Of a stretch of 39,392 bases of DNA, positions 8,634-16,313 are shown piece after piece. Position numbers and translations under genes: made by a program. The notes under the pieces were generated by a model. It was not told the DNA's origin. It made no database searches and saw only the letters and a program-made list of their open reading frames with translations. Source of the DNA: Microcaldota archaeon (GTDB lineage: Archaea; Micrarchaeota; Micrarchaeia; Norongarragalinales; UBA8480); assembly GCA_013425325.1 (NCBI GenBank), contig JACCLL010000085.1, positions 1-39,392 of the forward strand. Direction: 5' to 3'. How positions within the stretch are numbered: the stretch's first letter is position 1; each line of letters starts with the position of its first letter.

Positions 8634-9125
8634 TTACCCCATTCTGCGCCGCATCTGCTGTTCCTGCATCTGGCCGGTCATCTGCTGCGCCCTCATCTGC
8701 TTTGCGCTGTACTGCTGCATGAAATTCATTTCGCTTGCGCCCAATGTCTCGCCCTGCGCAACCTTCTGCTCCAAGCGCATGAACTCGTTCTGCTCCAAGT
8801 GAAACCTTCCGGAACCGATTCCGAACACGCCCAGCAACGGCTCTAGACCGAACATTACGAGCATCTGCAGCTGGTTGCCGAATACCACGAACAGGAAGAA
8901 ACACAGCATGAGAATGGTTACGGAGACGGCGTGCACGAAAATAAAGTACGCGGAAACGATTACGGCCATTCCGAAAATGATTTGGCTGTCGCGGAACATC
9001 AAGTACAACTGAAACAAGAGGTAAGAGAAAACGAGTATGCGCACTACGAACCACAAGTCGGCGGTCACTTGAAGCAACGGCAGTGCGGCTAATTCAATCA
9101 ATCGAATGCACTCTCGCACAAACAA
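8634..9125 (-). CDS. Membrane protein with Gln/Met/Arg-rich C-terminal tail
   Basis: 163 aa; several hydrophobic segments, then MQQYSAKQMRAQQMTGQMQEQQMRRRMG. Start uncertain: TTG 9125 or GTG 9119. Confidence 0.7.
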   Translation of the reverse strand: MFVRECIRLIELAALPLLQVTADLWFVVRILVFSYLLFQLYLMFRDSQIIFGMAVIVSAYFIFVHAVSVTILMLCFFLFVVFGNQLQMLVMFGLEPLLGVFGIGSGRFHLEQNEFMRLEQKVAQGETLGASEMNFMQQYSAKQMRAQQMTGQMQEQQMRRRMG

Positions 9126-9193
9126 ACAGTCACGCGGTTAAAAAACGTTTTCAGCGCCTTCCTGCGAAGCAATTAAAAGCCGCGAAAAAGAAC

Positions 9194-9200
9194 TATTTAA
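9194..9200 (+). promoter_or_regulatory. TATA-like box upstream of the 9222-15680 operon
   Basis: TATTTAA centred about 25 nt upstream of ATG 9222; also GGGGAGGA at 9203-9210. Confidence 0.5.
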
Positions 9201-9221
9201 CCGGGGAGGAACGAGAGTAAA

Positions 9222-10445
9222 ATGCCGCTGAAAATGCTTGTCCGAAGACCGGAAACCTTCAGGACGGAAGCAGTCGAAACAAACGTCGCCGTGCACGCGC
9301 TGACGGAAGGAAAAACTCTTTGGGGCAGAAAAGAAAAAAGACTGCAGCAGATAGGCGGCGACCTGGCCGACATGGTGAACGCGCCTTCTCCGGCAGTCGA
9401 GCACTGGCTTCACCACGTGTTCAAGAACTCCGGTTACTTCCAAGACCACCAGGCTAAAAACCTGGCCGGGTACTTGGCTTTCGACAGAAACTTGCTTGGT
9501 AGAGTAGCGCAAGACGGAGTAGTACACCAAGCGATTCTCGAGCAAACGCGCGCCATTCCGGCAAGCAGCAAAGTGTGGGGAAAAGAACCGCGCATAAAAG
9601 TGCCCGCGACAACCGAGGCAATAGTCAAGCTAAAGTCACCCCGCGTCGCAGACGCGTTAATAAAAGCGCTGGAAGCAAGGCAAGACGGCAGGGAATTACT
9701 TGAAGAAATACGCCGCGCGCCAGCCGAGCCAGAGCACTTTCCGGTCCCCGAAGAACCCGGGGAAAAAGAAGGCGGAGCCGAAGAAGAACCCGCAGGAAAA
9801 GGCGGCAAGCCTCCCTACGGCGTAGAAGAAGGCGAAGAACCACGCGGCGCAAAGGAAGAGCCAGAAAAACCAGCGGAAAAACAAGTTTCTTTACGCGACC
9901 TCATTTGGAAGCACGCGCTCGCCCACCACATTCAACAAAAAGACTCTTCAACGCTTCCGGCGCTGGGCAAAGTCAACGCCAGTCTCCAAGAAAAAAGGCT
10001 TACCGAACTGCTCTTGCGCTCACAGATGTTCGTAAACGAAATGTTTCCGGCGTTGAGGCCGCACAACGTGGAAAACCTGTTTAACGCGGCAGTGCACGCG
10101 GAAGACCACGGCGCGTTCATGAAAAAACTCGGCCAAATGATTGAAGCCAGCACCGGCGAAGACGGCGAACAATACGTTGAAGACCACCGGTTTGAAGGAA
10201 AGCTGCACGAAGACCACAAAACCATTTCCATACTCAACGCCCACAAGCTCAAAGACGAGACGGGAAGGGAGTTGACGGAAAAACAGAAGAACGCCCACGC
10301 GTTTCAGCTGCTCGCAAAATATTTTTCGCACGCTCTGCCGGAGGAAAGGGCGGCGTTGCACAATTACTTGCTCGGCGAAGCCACGGACCAAAACAAGGCC
10401 GCGGCACAAGTCCTGCGTAAGAAAATAGTTGTTTCAGAGGAATGA
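9222..10445 (+). CDS. Uncharacterised protein, C-terminal module shared with the next gene
   Basis: 407 aa; charged/Pro/Gly-rich linker, then VSLRDLIWKHALAHHIQQKDSSTLPALGKVN...HALPEERAALHNYLL, clearly similar to the 10470 product. Confidence 0.85.
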   Translation: MPLKMLVRRPETFRTEAVETNVAVHALTEGKTLWGRKEKRLQQIGGDLADMVNAPSPAVEHWLHHVFKNSGYFQDHQAKNLAGYLAFDRNLLGRVAQDGVVHQAILEQTRAIPASSKVWGKEPRIKVPATTEAIVKLKSPRVADALIKALEARQDGRELLEEIRRAPAEPEHFPVPEEPGEKEGGAEEEPAGKGGKPPYGVEEGEEPRGAKEEPEKPAEKQVSLRDLIWKHALAHHIQQKDSSTLPALGKVNASLQEKRLTELLLRSQMFVNEMFPALRPHNVENLFNAAVHAEDHGAFMKKLGQMIEASTGEDGEQYVEDHRFEGKLHEDHKTISILNAHKLKDETGRELTEKQKNAHAFQLLAKYFSHALPEERAALHNYLLGEATDQNKAAAQVLRKKIVVSEE

Positions 10446-10469
10446 TTGTCTAGAGGGAGGTAGAAGTGC

Positions 10470-12569
10470 TTGACATGGTATGAAACGGAGAAAGGAATCT
10501 ACAAGAAAATGACTGGCAGCTCTCCGCTGGCTCCGCGCGACATTAAAACCGCGGTCTTGAACATCGGAACTCAAGTGGCGGGCGTTGCGCTCGCGGGAGC
10601 GCTTTCGGGAGGAATCACTCTTCCAGCGGCAATGGTTGCCGCAAACGGCTTGCGCCGCATAGACGAGTCAACCGTTTCAATGCTGCCCGCGCGCCGAACG
10701 CGCGACATGGTCGACCACGCGCTGGTAGGCAATTTGACTCCCCGCGACGTCGTCTTGAGCAAGCAAACCAGGCAAACGCTCGACCGCGTTTTCGGAAGCC
10801 ACGACGTGTTCCACATCTGGCAGACGCACGGCCCGGCCGCGGCGGACTCCCTCGCCGTAAGACGCAAGTACACCCTCAGAAGCCAGCAGGACCCCACTGT
10901 TCCCGCGTCCGAAAGAACAGTCGGCGAACGAGCGTACTCGGAAGCCGTGAGCGCGCTCGGAATAGTGGCTCTGCACGACTGGGCCCGAAACCGCGTTGTT
11001 CCGCACATGGGCGGCCCCGTAGCAGGAGCGTCGCACTACAAAACCATAAAGGCAATGACGCCGCACCAGCGAACTGAGTTCTGGAGAAACCTCGACACTC
11101 ACTTGACTCCTGAAGAAAAAGAGATTTACCACAACCTGTGGATCACTAAAATGCAGTCCGGCGCGCAGTTCAGCGGAAGCATGAGCAAAATGATCGGCGG
11201 CTTCCTCGCAATCGGAGCCGGCTCGTGGCTGGAAGGCAAGTTCGGAGTAAACGCCCACACTCACCAGATTTCAATGCAGCATAACCTGAACCAGCTCTCG
11301 CAGGCGGCGCAGGACTTCAGAAGCGCGGCGGACGCAATGCAAAACCTGCACATCGACCCCACTTCGCACACGCCGGTTTTGACCGGCGCGGAAGTAAAGC
11401 TGCAGGGAATAGTCGGACGAGTCGACCCTGAGTTGGTTGCCCGCATCGACGCAGGCGCAGGACAACTTGCTTCCCACGCCGCGCTTCAAGCGCCGGCGAA
11501 CATGGGTTTGCTCGTGCAGTCGCTGCACATGCAAGGCGTTCCCGTGGACGTCGCGCTCGGCTACGCTCTGAACAAAGCCGGGCCCGAAGCAGTGGCGAAT
11601 TACTTGAGCCAGGCCGCAAACCACTTGGACGGAATTACGGCAACGCTTTCATCCGGCGGAATAATGACTCCCGCGCAGTTCGCTTCGCTTCCAGCAGCAT
11701 TGGTTCCACTTATTGCAAGCTACTCGCGCAAGCAATTCCCGCAGTGGCCCCGCGCGCCCGAGGGAACCGGGCCGTACGGCGCGCCCTACGGAAAAACGCC
11801 TTACGGAGCAGGACCGTACGGCGCCCCCGAAGGAAAAGGGCCTTACGGCGCCGAACCAAAAGGCGGTGCTTACGGCGTTTCCGAAGAAGAACCGACGGCG
11901 CCGAAAGGCGGAAAGAAAGCGAAGCCGAAAGCACCCAAGCCAAAGACAACAAAAGAACCCTTGGAAGCAGAGGAAGGCGAAGAAACCGAGGCAGCCGGCG
12001 GAAGGGAAGTCACTTTACGCAACTTCCTGTGGGAATTGGTGCGCAACCACCACTTGACGGAAGCCGACACTTCAACGCTTCCCGCGCTGGGCAAAGTCAA
12101 TTCCAGCCAGCAGGAACAACGGCTTGCAGAGTTATTGGACGGCTCGCTGCGCTTCCTCTACACAATCCACCCGTCGATGAGACAGCACTCCATTGAAACG
12201 TTCTTCAACAAAGCCGGTTCCGCGGAAGGCCATGAGCAGTTCATCGCAAACATGAAGGCCGCGATAAACACGAGCGTAGGCGAAGACCCGGAGCAATACC
12301 TTGACCAACACCACTTCAAAGGAGAACTGCACGACCGCCACAAAATAGTCTCGATAGTAAACCTGCACCAACTGCGGGACAACAAGGAAACCCTCTTGCC
12401 CCAAGAACAACGCGACGCCTTCTCTTTCCACTACCTGTCAAAGCTGTTGAACAACGCCCTGCCCGAAGAAAGGACGGCGTTCGTCAACTTCATGCTCGAC
12501 CACGCGCAGGACTCGCACGACGAACTCAAGCGCGCTCTGCGCACGAAACTCAAGATAGCCCCGGCGTAA
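10470..12569 (+). CDS. Uncharacterised protein with PYG-rich linker, C-terminal module shared with the previous gene
   Basis: 699 aa; TTG start with upstream GAGGGAGGT; Gly/Ala-rich hydrophobic segments in the N-terminal half; VTLRNFLWELVRNHHLTEADTSTLPALGKVN...NALPEERTAFVNFML at the C-terminus. Confidence 0.85.
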   Translation: MTWYETEKGIYKKMTGSSPLAPRDIKTAVLNIGTQVAGVALAGALSGGITLPAAMVAANGLRRIDESTVSMLPARRTRDMVDHALVGNLTPRDVVLSKQTRQTLDRVFGSHDVFHIWQTHGPAAADSLAVRRKYTLRSQQDPTVPASERTVGERAYSEAVSALGIVALHDWARNRVVPHMGGPVAGASHYKTIKAMTPHQRTEFWRNLDTHLTPEEKEIYHNLWITKMQSGAQFSGSMSKMIGGFLAIGAGSWLEGKFGVNAHTHQISMQHNLNQLSQAAQDFRSAADAMQNLHIDPTSHTPVLTGAEVKLQGIVGRVDPELVARIDAGAGQLASHAALQAPANMGLLVQSLHMQGVPVDVALGYALNKAGPEAVANYLSQAANHLDGITATLSSGGIMTPAQFASLPAALVPLIASYSRKQFPQWPRAPEGTGPYGAPYGKTPYGAGPYGAPEGKGPYGAEPKGGAYGVSEEEPTAPKGGKKAKPKAPKPKTTKEPLEAEEGEETEAAGGREVTLRNFLWELVRNHHLTEADTSTLPALGKVNSSQQEQRLAELLDGSLRFLYTIHPSMRQHSIETFFNKAGSAEGHEQFIANMKAAINTSVGEDPEQYLDQHHFKGELHDRHKIVSIVNLHQLRDNKETLLPQEQRDAFSFHYLSKLLNNALPEERTAFVNFMLDHAQDSHDELKRALRTKLKIAPA
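11748..11880 (+). repeat. In-frame degenerate tandem repeat encoding PYGA/PYGK-type units
   Basis: Encodes APEGTGPYGAPYGKTPYGAGPYGAPEGKGPYGAEPKGGAYG; recurrent cc(g/t)tacgg(c/a) codon strings. Confidence 0.8.
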
Positions 12570-12579
12570 GATGGTTTGA

Positions 12580-14331
12580 ATGGCTGAAAGGCTCCGCGTG
12601 AGGCCCCGCGGCCGGCTGCGCCTCGGCGGCGCGCCCGAAGCCCAGCGGGAAGAAAAAGAAGAGCGGAAGCCCCCTGTTTTTGCCCCAAAGCCGTCTTTAG
12701 GCAAGCCAAGCGGACTAAGGCTGCCAGTCGAAAGGCCCCGCCTGCGAATCCCGGTTCCAAAACCCGCTGAAGAAAAGCCCGTTGAAAAACCCGCGGCGAA
12801 ACCGATTGAACCGGCGGCCGAAGAAAAACCGCTGGCGCCAACTCCAGCCCCAAAAAAGCCGGTTGCTCTTTTTCCCGAGTCCAATCACGTGGTCGTAATT
12901 CCAACGCGCAACCGCCCGGGAAGACTGGCGACGCTGCTTGAAAGTATTCTTGAGAACACCAAGAAATTCGGTTACGACAAGCGCATCAAAATAGTGGTGG
13001 TCGACGACTCGGACGCGGCGGAGGCGGCGAGAAACCAGGCAAGGGTAAGCACGCTCGAGAAAAAGTCCGGCGGACGGCTCGAGCTCCACTACTACGACAA
13101 GTCGGACCAACAGCGTTTGGTGAAATCGCTGGAAGAACAACTCGCGTTGTCGGGAATAGACCCCAAGGAATTCATTTACGAGGAAGGAAACCGCAAGGGA
13201 TTCGGCGGAGTGCGCAACATGGCGTCGTTGATTGCGCAAAGACATGCCAAGACCGACAGCATCCTCACTTTCCTGGACGACGACACCATGCTGAAGAACC
13301 TAGTGTTCAAAGGCGGGGAACACAAGCTGGCGTACACAAAGAGCTTCTTCCACGAGCTCGACAAAACTTTTGCCGCTCCCGACGTGAACATGATCGGCGG
13401 CGAAGTGACGGGCGACGGAAGCGGCGGAATGTTCTACCGCGTTTCCGACGGCTTGAGTTACTTGGAAAAGTTTTTCCTCAACGCCCGCGAAAAAAGCCCG
13501 CGTTCTTCCTCGGACGACGCCCAGAGGCAAATGATTGGAACCGTCGCGTTGCCCGGGCTTTCAATGAAAGACGGGCTCAAGAAAATGGGCAGCCTCACGG
13601 CACAACTTCCTTCAGGAAGAGACCGCTTCAGGGTAATCACTACCGACGTCCTCTCCAAGCAATACAAGTTCGACAAGAAAACCGTGCACCGGACGGACTT
13701 GGTTCCCGGCGCGAACGTCAGCCTCCGCGCCAGCGTAGTAAACCAGATTCCCTACTTCCAGTACAAGGGCCTGCGCGGGGAAGACGTGATAATGAGCTGC
13801 GCGGTCAACTCACTTCTCGGAGGAGTGTACATAATCAACAACCCCGTCGCGCACTTCAGGGACCAGGCAAACCGCGACGTCGTCCGCGAGTCAATTGCGG
13901 ACATGACGTGCCACCCAGTAATAGAAGCGCTGAGGGAAGCAGCTGGCGGCAAGGGAAGCTTCGTCGAAGCACTAAAAGCGTATTCTACTGACAAGGCAAA
14001 GCCACACGTCGAAGGCATTCTTTACTCCTACCCCGGCAACCGCATAAGCATCTGGCAGAACAGGCTGCCGATGCTCAAGCAAATAATTCACGGGGAGAAA
14101 AGCGCGTGGTGGCTCAAGCCCGAGCACGCGAACTCAATGAAGAAAATCAATTCATTCCTGCAGCACCTGGAAACACGCCTGCCAACAGCAAGAAGGGAAT
14201 TGCATGACAGCATTTCCGCCGACAAAGTCGCGCAGGCGCTGCGCAAGTACGGCAGAATGCTTGAAACCTGGCGCCAGGTAACCGAAGCGGCCCGGTTGGC
14301 AGAATTGAAGGAACGGAGGCGCGCGGCTTGA
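12580..14331 (+). CDS. GT2-like (GT-A fold) glycosyltransferase with long Pro/Lys/Glu-rich N-terminal extension
   Basis: NHVVVIPTRNRPGRLATLLESILENTKKFGYDKRIKIVVVDDS and ILTFLDDDTML (DxD-like) are GT2 signatures. Confidence 0.85.
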   Translation: MAERLRVRPRGRLRLGGAPEAQREEKEERKPPVFAPKPSLGKPSGLRLPVERPRLRIPVPKPAEEKPVEKPAAKPIEPAAEEKPLAPTPAPKKPVALFPESNHVVVIPTRNRPGRLATLLESILENTKKFGYDKRIKIVVVDDSDAAEAARNQARVSTLEKKSGGRLELHYYDKSDQQRLVKSLEEQLALSGIDPKEFIYEEGNRKGFGGVRNMASLIAQRHAKTDSILTFLDDDTMLKNLVFKGGEHKLAYTKSFFHELDKTFAAPDVNMIGGEVTGDGSGGMFYRVSDGLSYLEKFFLNAREKSPRSSSDDAQRQMIGTVALPGLSMKDGLKKMGSLTAQLPSGRDRFRVITTDVLSKQYKFDKKTVHRTDLVPGANVSLRASVVNQIPYFQYKGLRGEDVIMSCAVNSLLGGVYIINNPVAHFRDQANRDVVRESIADMTCHPVIEALREAAGGKGSFVEALKAYSTDKAKPHVEGILYSYPGNRISIWQNRLPMLKQIIHGEKSAWWLKPEHANSMKKINSFLQHLETRLPTARRELHDSISADKVAQALRKYGRMLETWRQVTEAARLAELKERRRAA

Positions 14332-15680
14332 AAGAAAAACTTCCGGAACTGAAGATAATCGGCCACTCCACCGGCGCAGTCGGCGAAGTGACGAACGCCT
14401 CCAAAATACTCGGAATAGCGCGCGAACACGGAATCCGCGCTTCGCTTCACGACGTGTACCACGCGCTCGACGTTTCCGAAGAAGAGTTGAACAGCGTATC
14501 CGACTACCACTGGAAAGTCCTCAACAAGGGAGGCGTCGTGAAAAGCGTTCAAGAAATCAAGGACATGGGCCCGAGAGTAAACGCAATGCGCGTAAACGCC
14601 GGAATCAAGTCGCTTGTCGACCCCGACGCGCCCCGCGGCCAGCAAGTCGCCTACTTGATTACAATGCCCTGGCGCCAGATAGGCATCATTGCTTCCGGCG
14701 TAACCAAGGAAATGCCCACAATTTCAAGGTACTACCCGACCAAAGTAGAGAACTCCAACACCTACGCAAAAGCCCTTTCCGCCGCCCACGTGGTAAGCAC
14801 AATCAGCCCAACTGGCTTGTTGAGCGCCGAGCGAATAGGCATTCCAGCTGGAAAAACCATTTTGATCCAACACAGCTACCCCCCTGAAGCCGACGCGTTG
14901 TTCAAGACAAGCGAGGAAGAACGCGAGGAAGGAAAACGCCGGCTCATCCAAGGCGTTGCAGCCGCGATGGGAAAGAAAACCAGCGTTTCCAAGAACGCCG
15001 TCTTGTTCGCGTCAGTCAACCGGCTCGTTCCTGAAAAAAACCAAGTGCAGTTGATTCGCGCGTTCAAGAAAATAGCGGCAGAAAACCCCAACGCGTTTCT
15101 CCTGATTAAAGACGAGGGATGGCGCACGCCCCACGAGCGCGAGGAATTCGAGAAAGTCATCGAGGAAGTGAAGGACGAGCCGTGGTTCCTGTGGGACAAG
15201 ACGCGAACGCCTTTCCCGGACGTGCTGCGCACGCACTACCTGCCGGCGGACGTGATGGTCAACTTGAGCGGAAGCGAAGGCGCGGCCACCAACTTGATTG
15301 AAGCAGCCGCGCTCGGAAGGCCCATTCTCACTCTCGACGCAACAACCCACCCCCATTTATTCAAGGGAGCCGCGTTGTTCGCGAAAAGCACTCCCGAAAG
15401 GAAGATAGGACCGGTTTACTCCGCAGGAGTTGACGAAGAAGACCTGGCGCAAAAGCTGTCGCTGCTGGCGAAAGACGAGGGCCTGCGCAGGGAACTCGGC
15501 GGCAAAGCCAGGCAAGCGGCAGTAAACCGTTTTTCCAGGGAAGCCGTTCGCAGGAAAATAGAGACCGCAATTCAAGCAGCGCGCGCGTTCCACTCGGGAA
15601 ACGCGGAAGAACGGGAAAAGTACAAGCGCATTCTGGAAAAAATGCGGGAAGACGACTTGAAGCTGTTCGGCTTGAAGTAA
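14328..15680 (+). CDS. GT-B fold glycosyltransferase (GT4-like)
   Basis: FASVNRLVPEKNQVQLIRAFKKIAAENPNAFLLIKDEG and LPADVMVNLSGSEGAATNLIEAAALGRPILTLDA match GT4 C-terminal motifs; TTG start in a TTGA overlap with the upstream stop. Confidence 0.85.
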   Translation: MKEKLPELKIIGHSTGAVGEVTNASKILGIAREHGIRASLHDVYHALDVSEEELNSVSDYHWKVLNKGGVVKSVQEIKDMGPRVNAMRVNAGIKSLVDPDAPRGQQVAYLITMPWRQIGIIASGVTKEMPTISRYYPTKVENSNTYAKALSAAHVVSTISPTGLLSAERIGIPAGKTILIQHSYPPEADALFKTSEEEREEGKRRLIQGVAAAMGKKTSVSKNAVLFASVNRLVPEKNQVQLIRAFKKIAAENPNAFLLIKDEGWRTPHEREEFEKVIEEVKDEPWFLWDKTRTPFPDVLRTHYLPADVMVNLSGSEGAATNLIEAAALGRPILTLDATTHPHLFKGAALFAKSTPERKIGPVYSAGVDEEDLAQKLSLLAKDEGLRRELGGKARQAAVNRFSREAVRRKIETAIQAARAFHSGNAEEREKYKRILEKMREDDLKLFGLK

Positions 15681-15695
15681 AAAAAAGAGGAAGTT

Positions 15696-15716
15696 GAGCG
15701 GGAAAAAGACCCGCTC
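15696..15716. terminator. Perfect 7-bp inverted repeat between convergent genes
   Basis: GAGCGGG-AAAAAGA-CCCGCTC in the 46-nt gap between the 14328 (+) and 15727 (-) genes. Confidence 0.45.
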
Positions 15717-15726
15717 TGTAAAGAAG

Positions 15727-16194
15727 TTAGCGCCGGATTTTCGTCCAGATTTTCTTGAACCACGCGCCGCGCGCTTGTTTCTTGCGGAGCTTGAGTTCCA
15801 GTCCGCGGGTGTACGCCTGCGCGTAGCTGCGGTGAAGCTTTGCTTCTTCCTGATAGTTGGTAATGGCTTTTTCGACCAGCGACTTGGCCGTGCTCGGGTC
15901 CACTAAGTGGGCTTGCGAAATTACGTGGTGCTTCGTTGCCTCGAAGAGCCTCTTTTTCTCGGGAGATTCCTTTATCACGCGAGCCGTCAGGTCCTTCGTC
16001 CAGTTGTGTATAAAGTGGTTTTTGTTGCCGTGAATGAAATTAGCTTTCTTCTCGCTTTCCTCGGCCATTGCCAAGTGCCTTTCAACTGCCTTCTGGGTTC
16101 CCTTGATAGTAACTTTCGTCATGACCAAGGGCTTGTTGAACTTTGCCGGCTCTCTTTTCGCGAGAGCGGCTTCGGCTGGTTTCGCGGGCTCCAT
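15727..16194 (-). CDS. Basic helical protein, unknown function
   Basis: About 155 aa; Lys/Arg-rich C-terminus; ATG 16194 preferred over TTG 16197; AAGGTGAT SD-like sequence and TATA-like box upstream. Confidence 0.75.
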   Translation of the reverse strand: MEPAKPAEAALAKREPAKFNKPLVMTKVTIKGTQKAVERHLAMAEESEKKANFIHGNKNHFIHNWTKDLTARVIKESPEKKRLFEATKHHVISQAHLVDPSTAKSLVEKAITNYQEEAKLHRSYAQAYTRGLELKLRKKQARGAWFKKIWTKIRR

Positions 16195-16228
16195 CAAAAA
16201 TCACCTTGCACTACTAGTGTCGCGAACG

Positions 16229-16236
16229 ATATAAAA
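16229..16236 (-). promoter_or_regulatory. TATA-like box for the 16194 gene
   Basis: TTTTATAT about 39 nt upstream of the ATG. Confidence 0.5.
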
Positions 16237-16260
16237 TGGTTTGCTGTCGAGGCAAAAAGG

Positions 16261-16270
16261 ATTTATTAAG
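16261..16270 (+). promoter_or_regulatory. TATA-like box for the FHA-like gene
   Basis: ATTTATTAAG about 49 nt upstream of ATG 16314; GGAGG SD-like element at about 16302. Confidence 0.45.
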
Positions 16271-16313
16271 CTGAAAAACCAACAGTTTTCCAAGTTAATG
16301 CGGAGGCAGCAAA

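Noticed and set aside
8365-9054. 229-aa reading of the 8365 ORF
   Set aside because: Its N-terminal part overlaps the well-supported 163-aa membrane-protein frame; only the region from ATG 8628 looks like protein.
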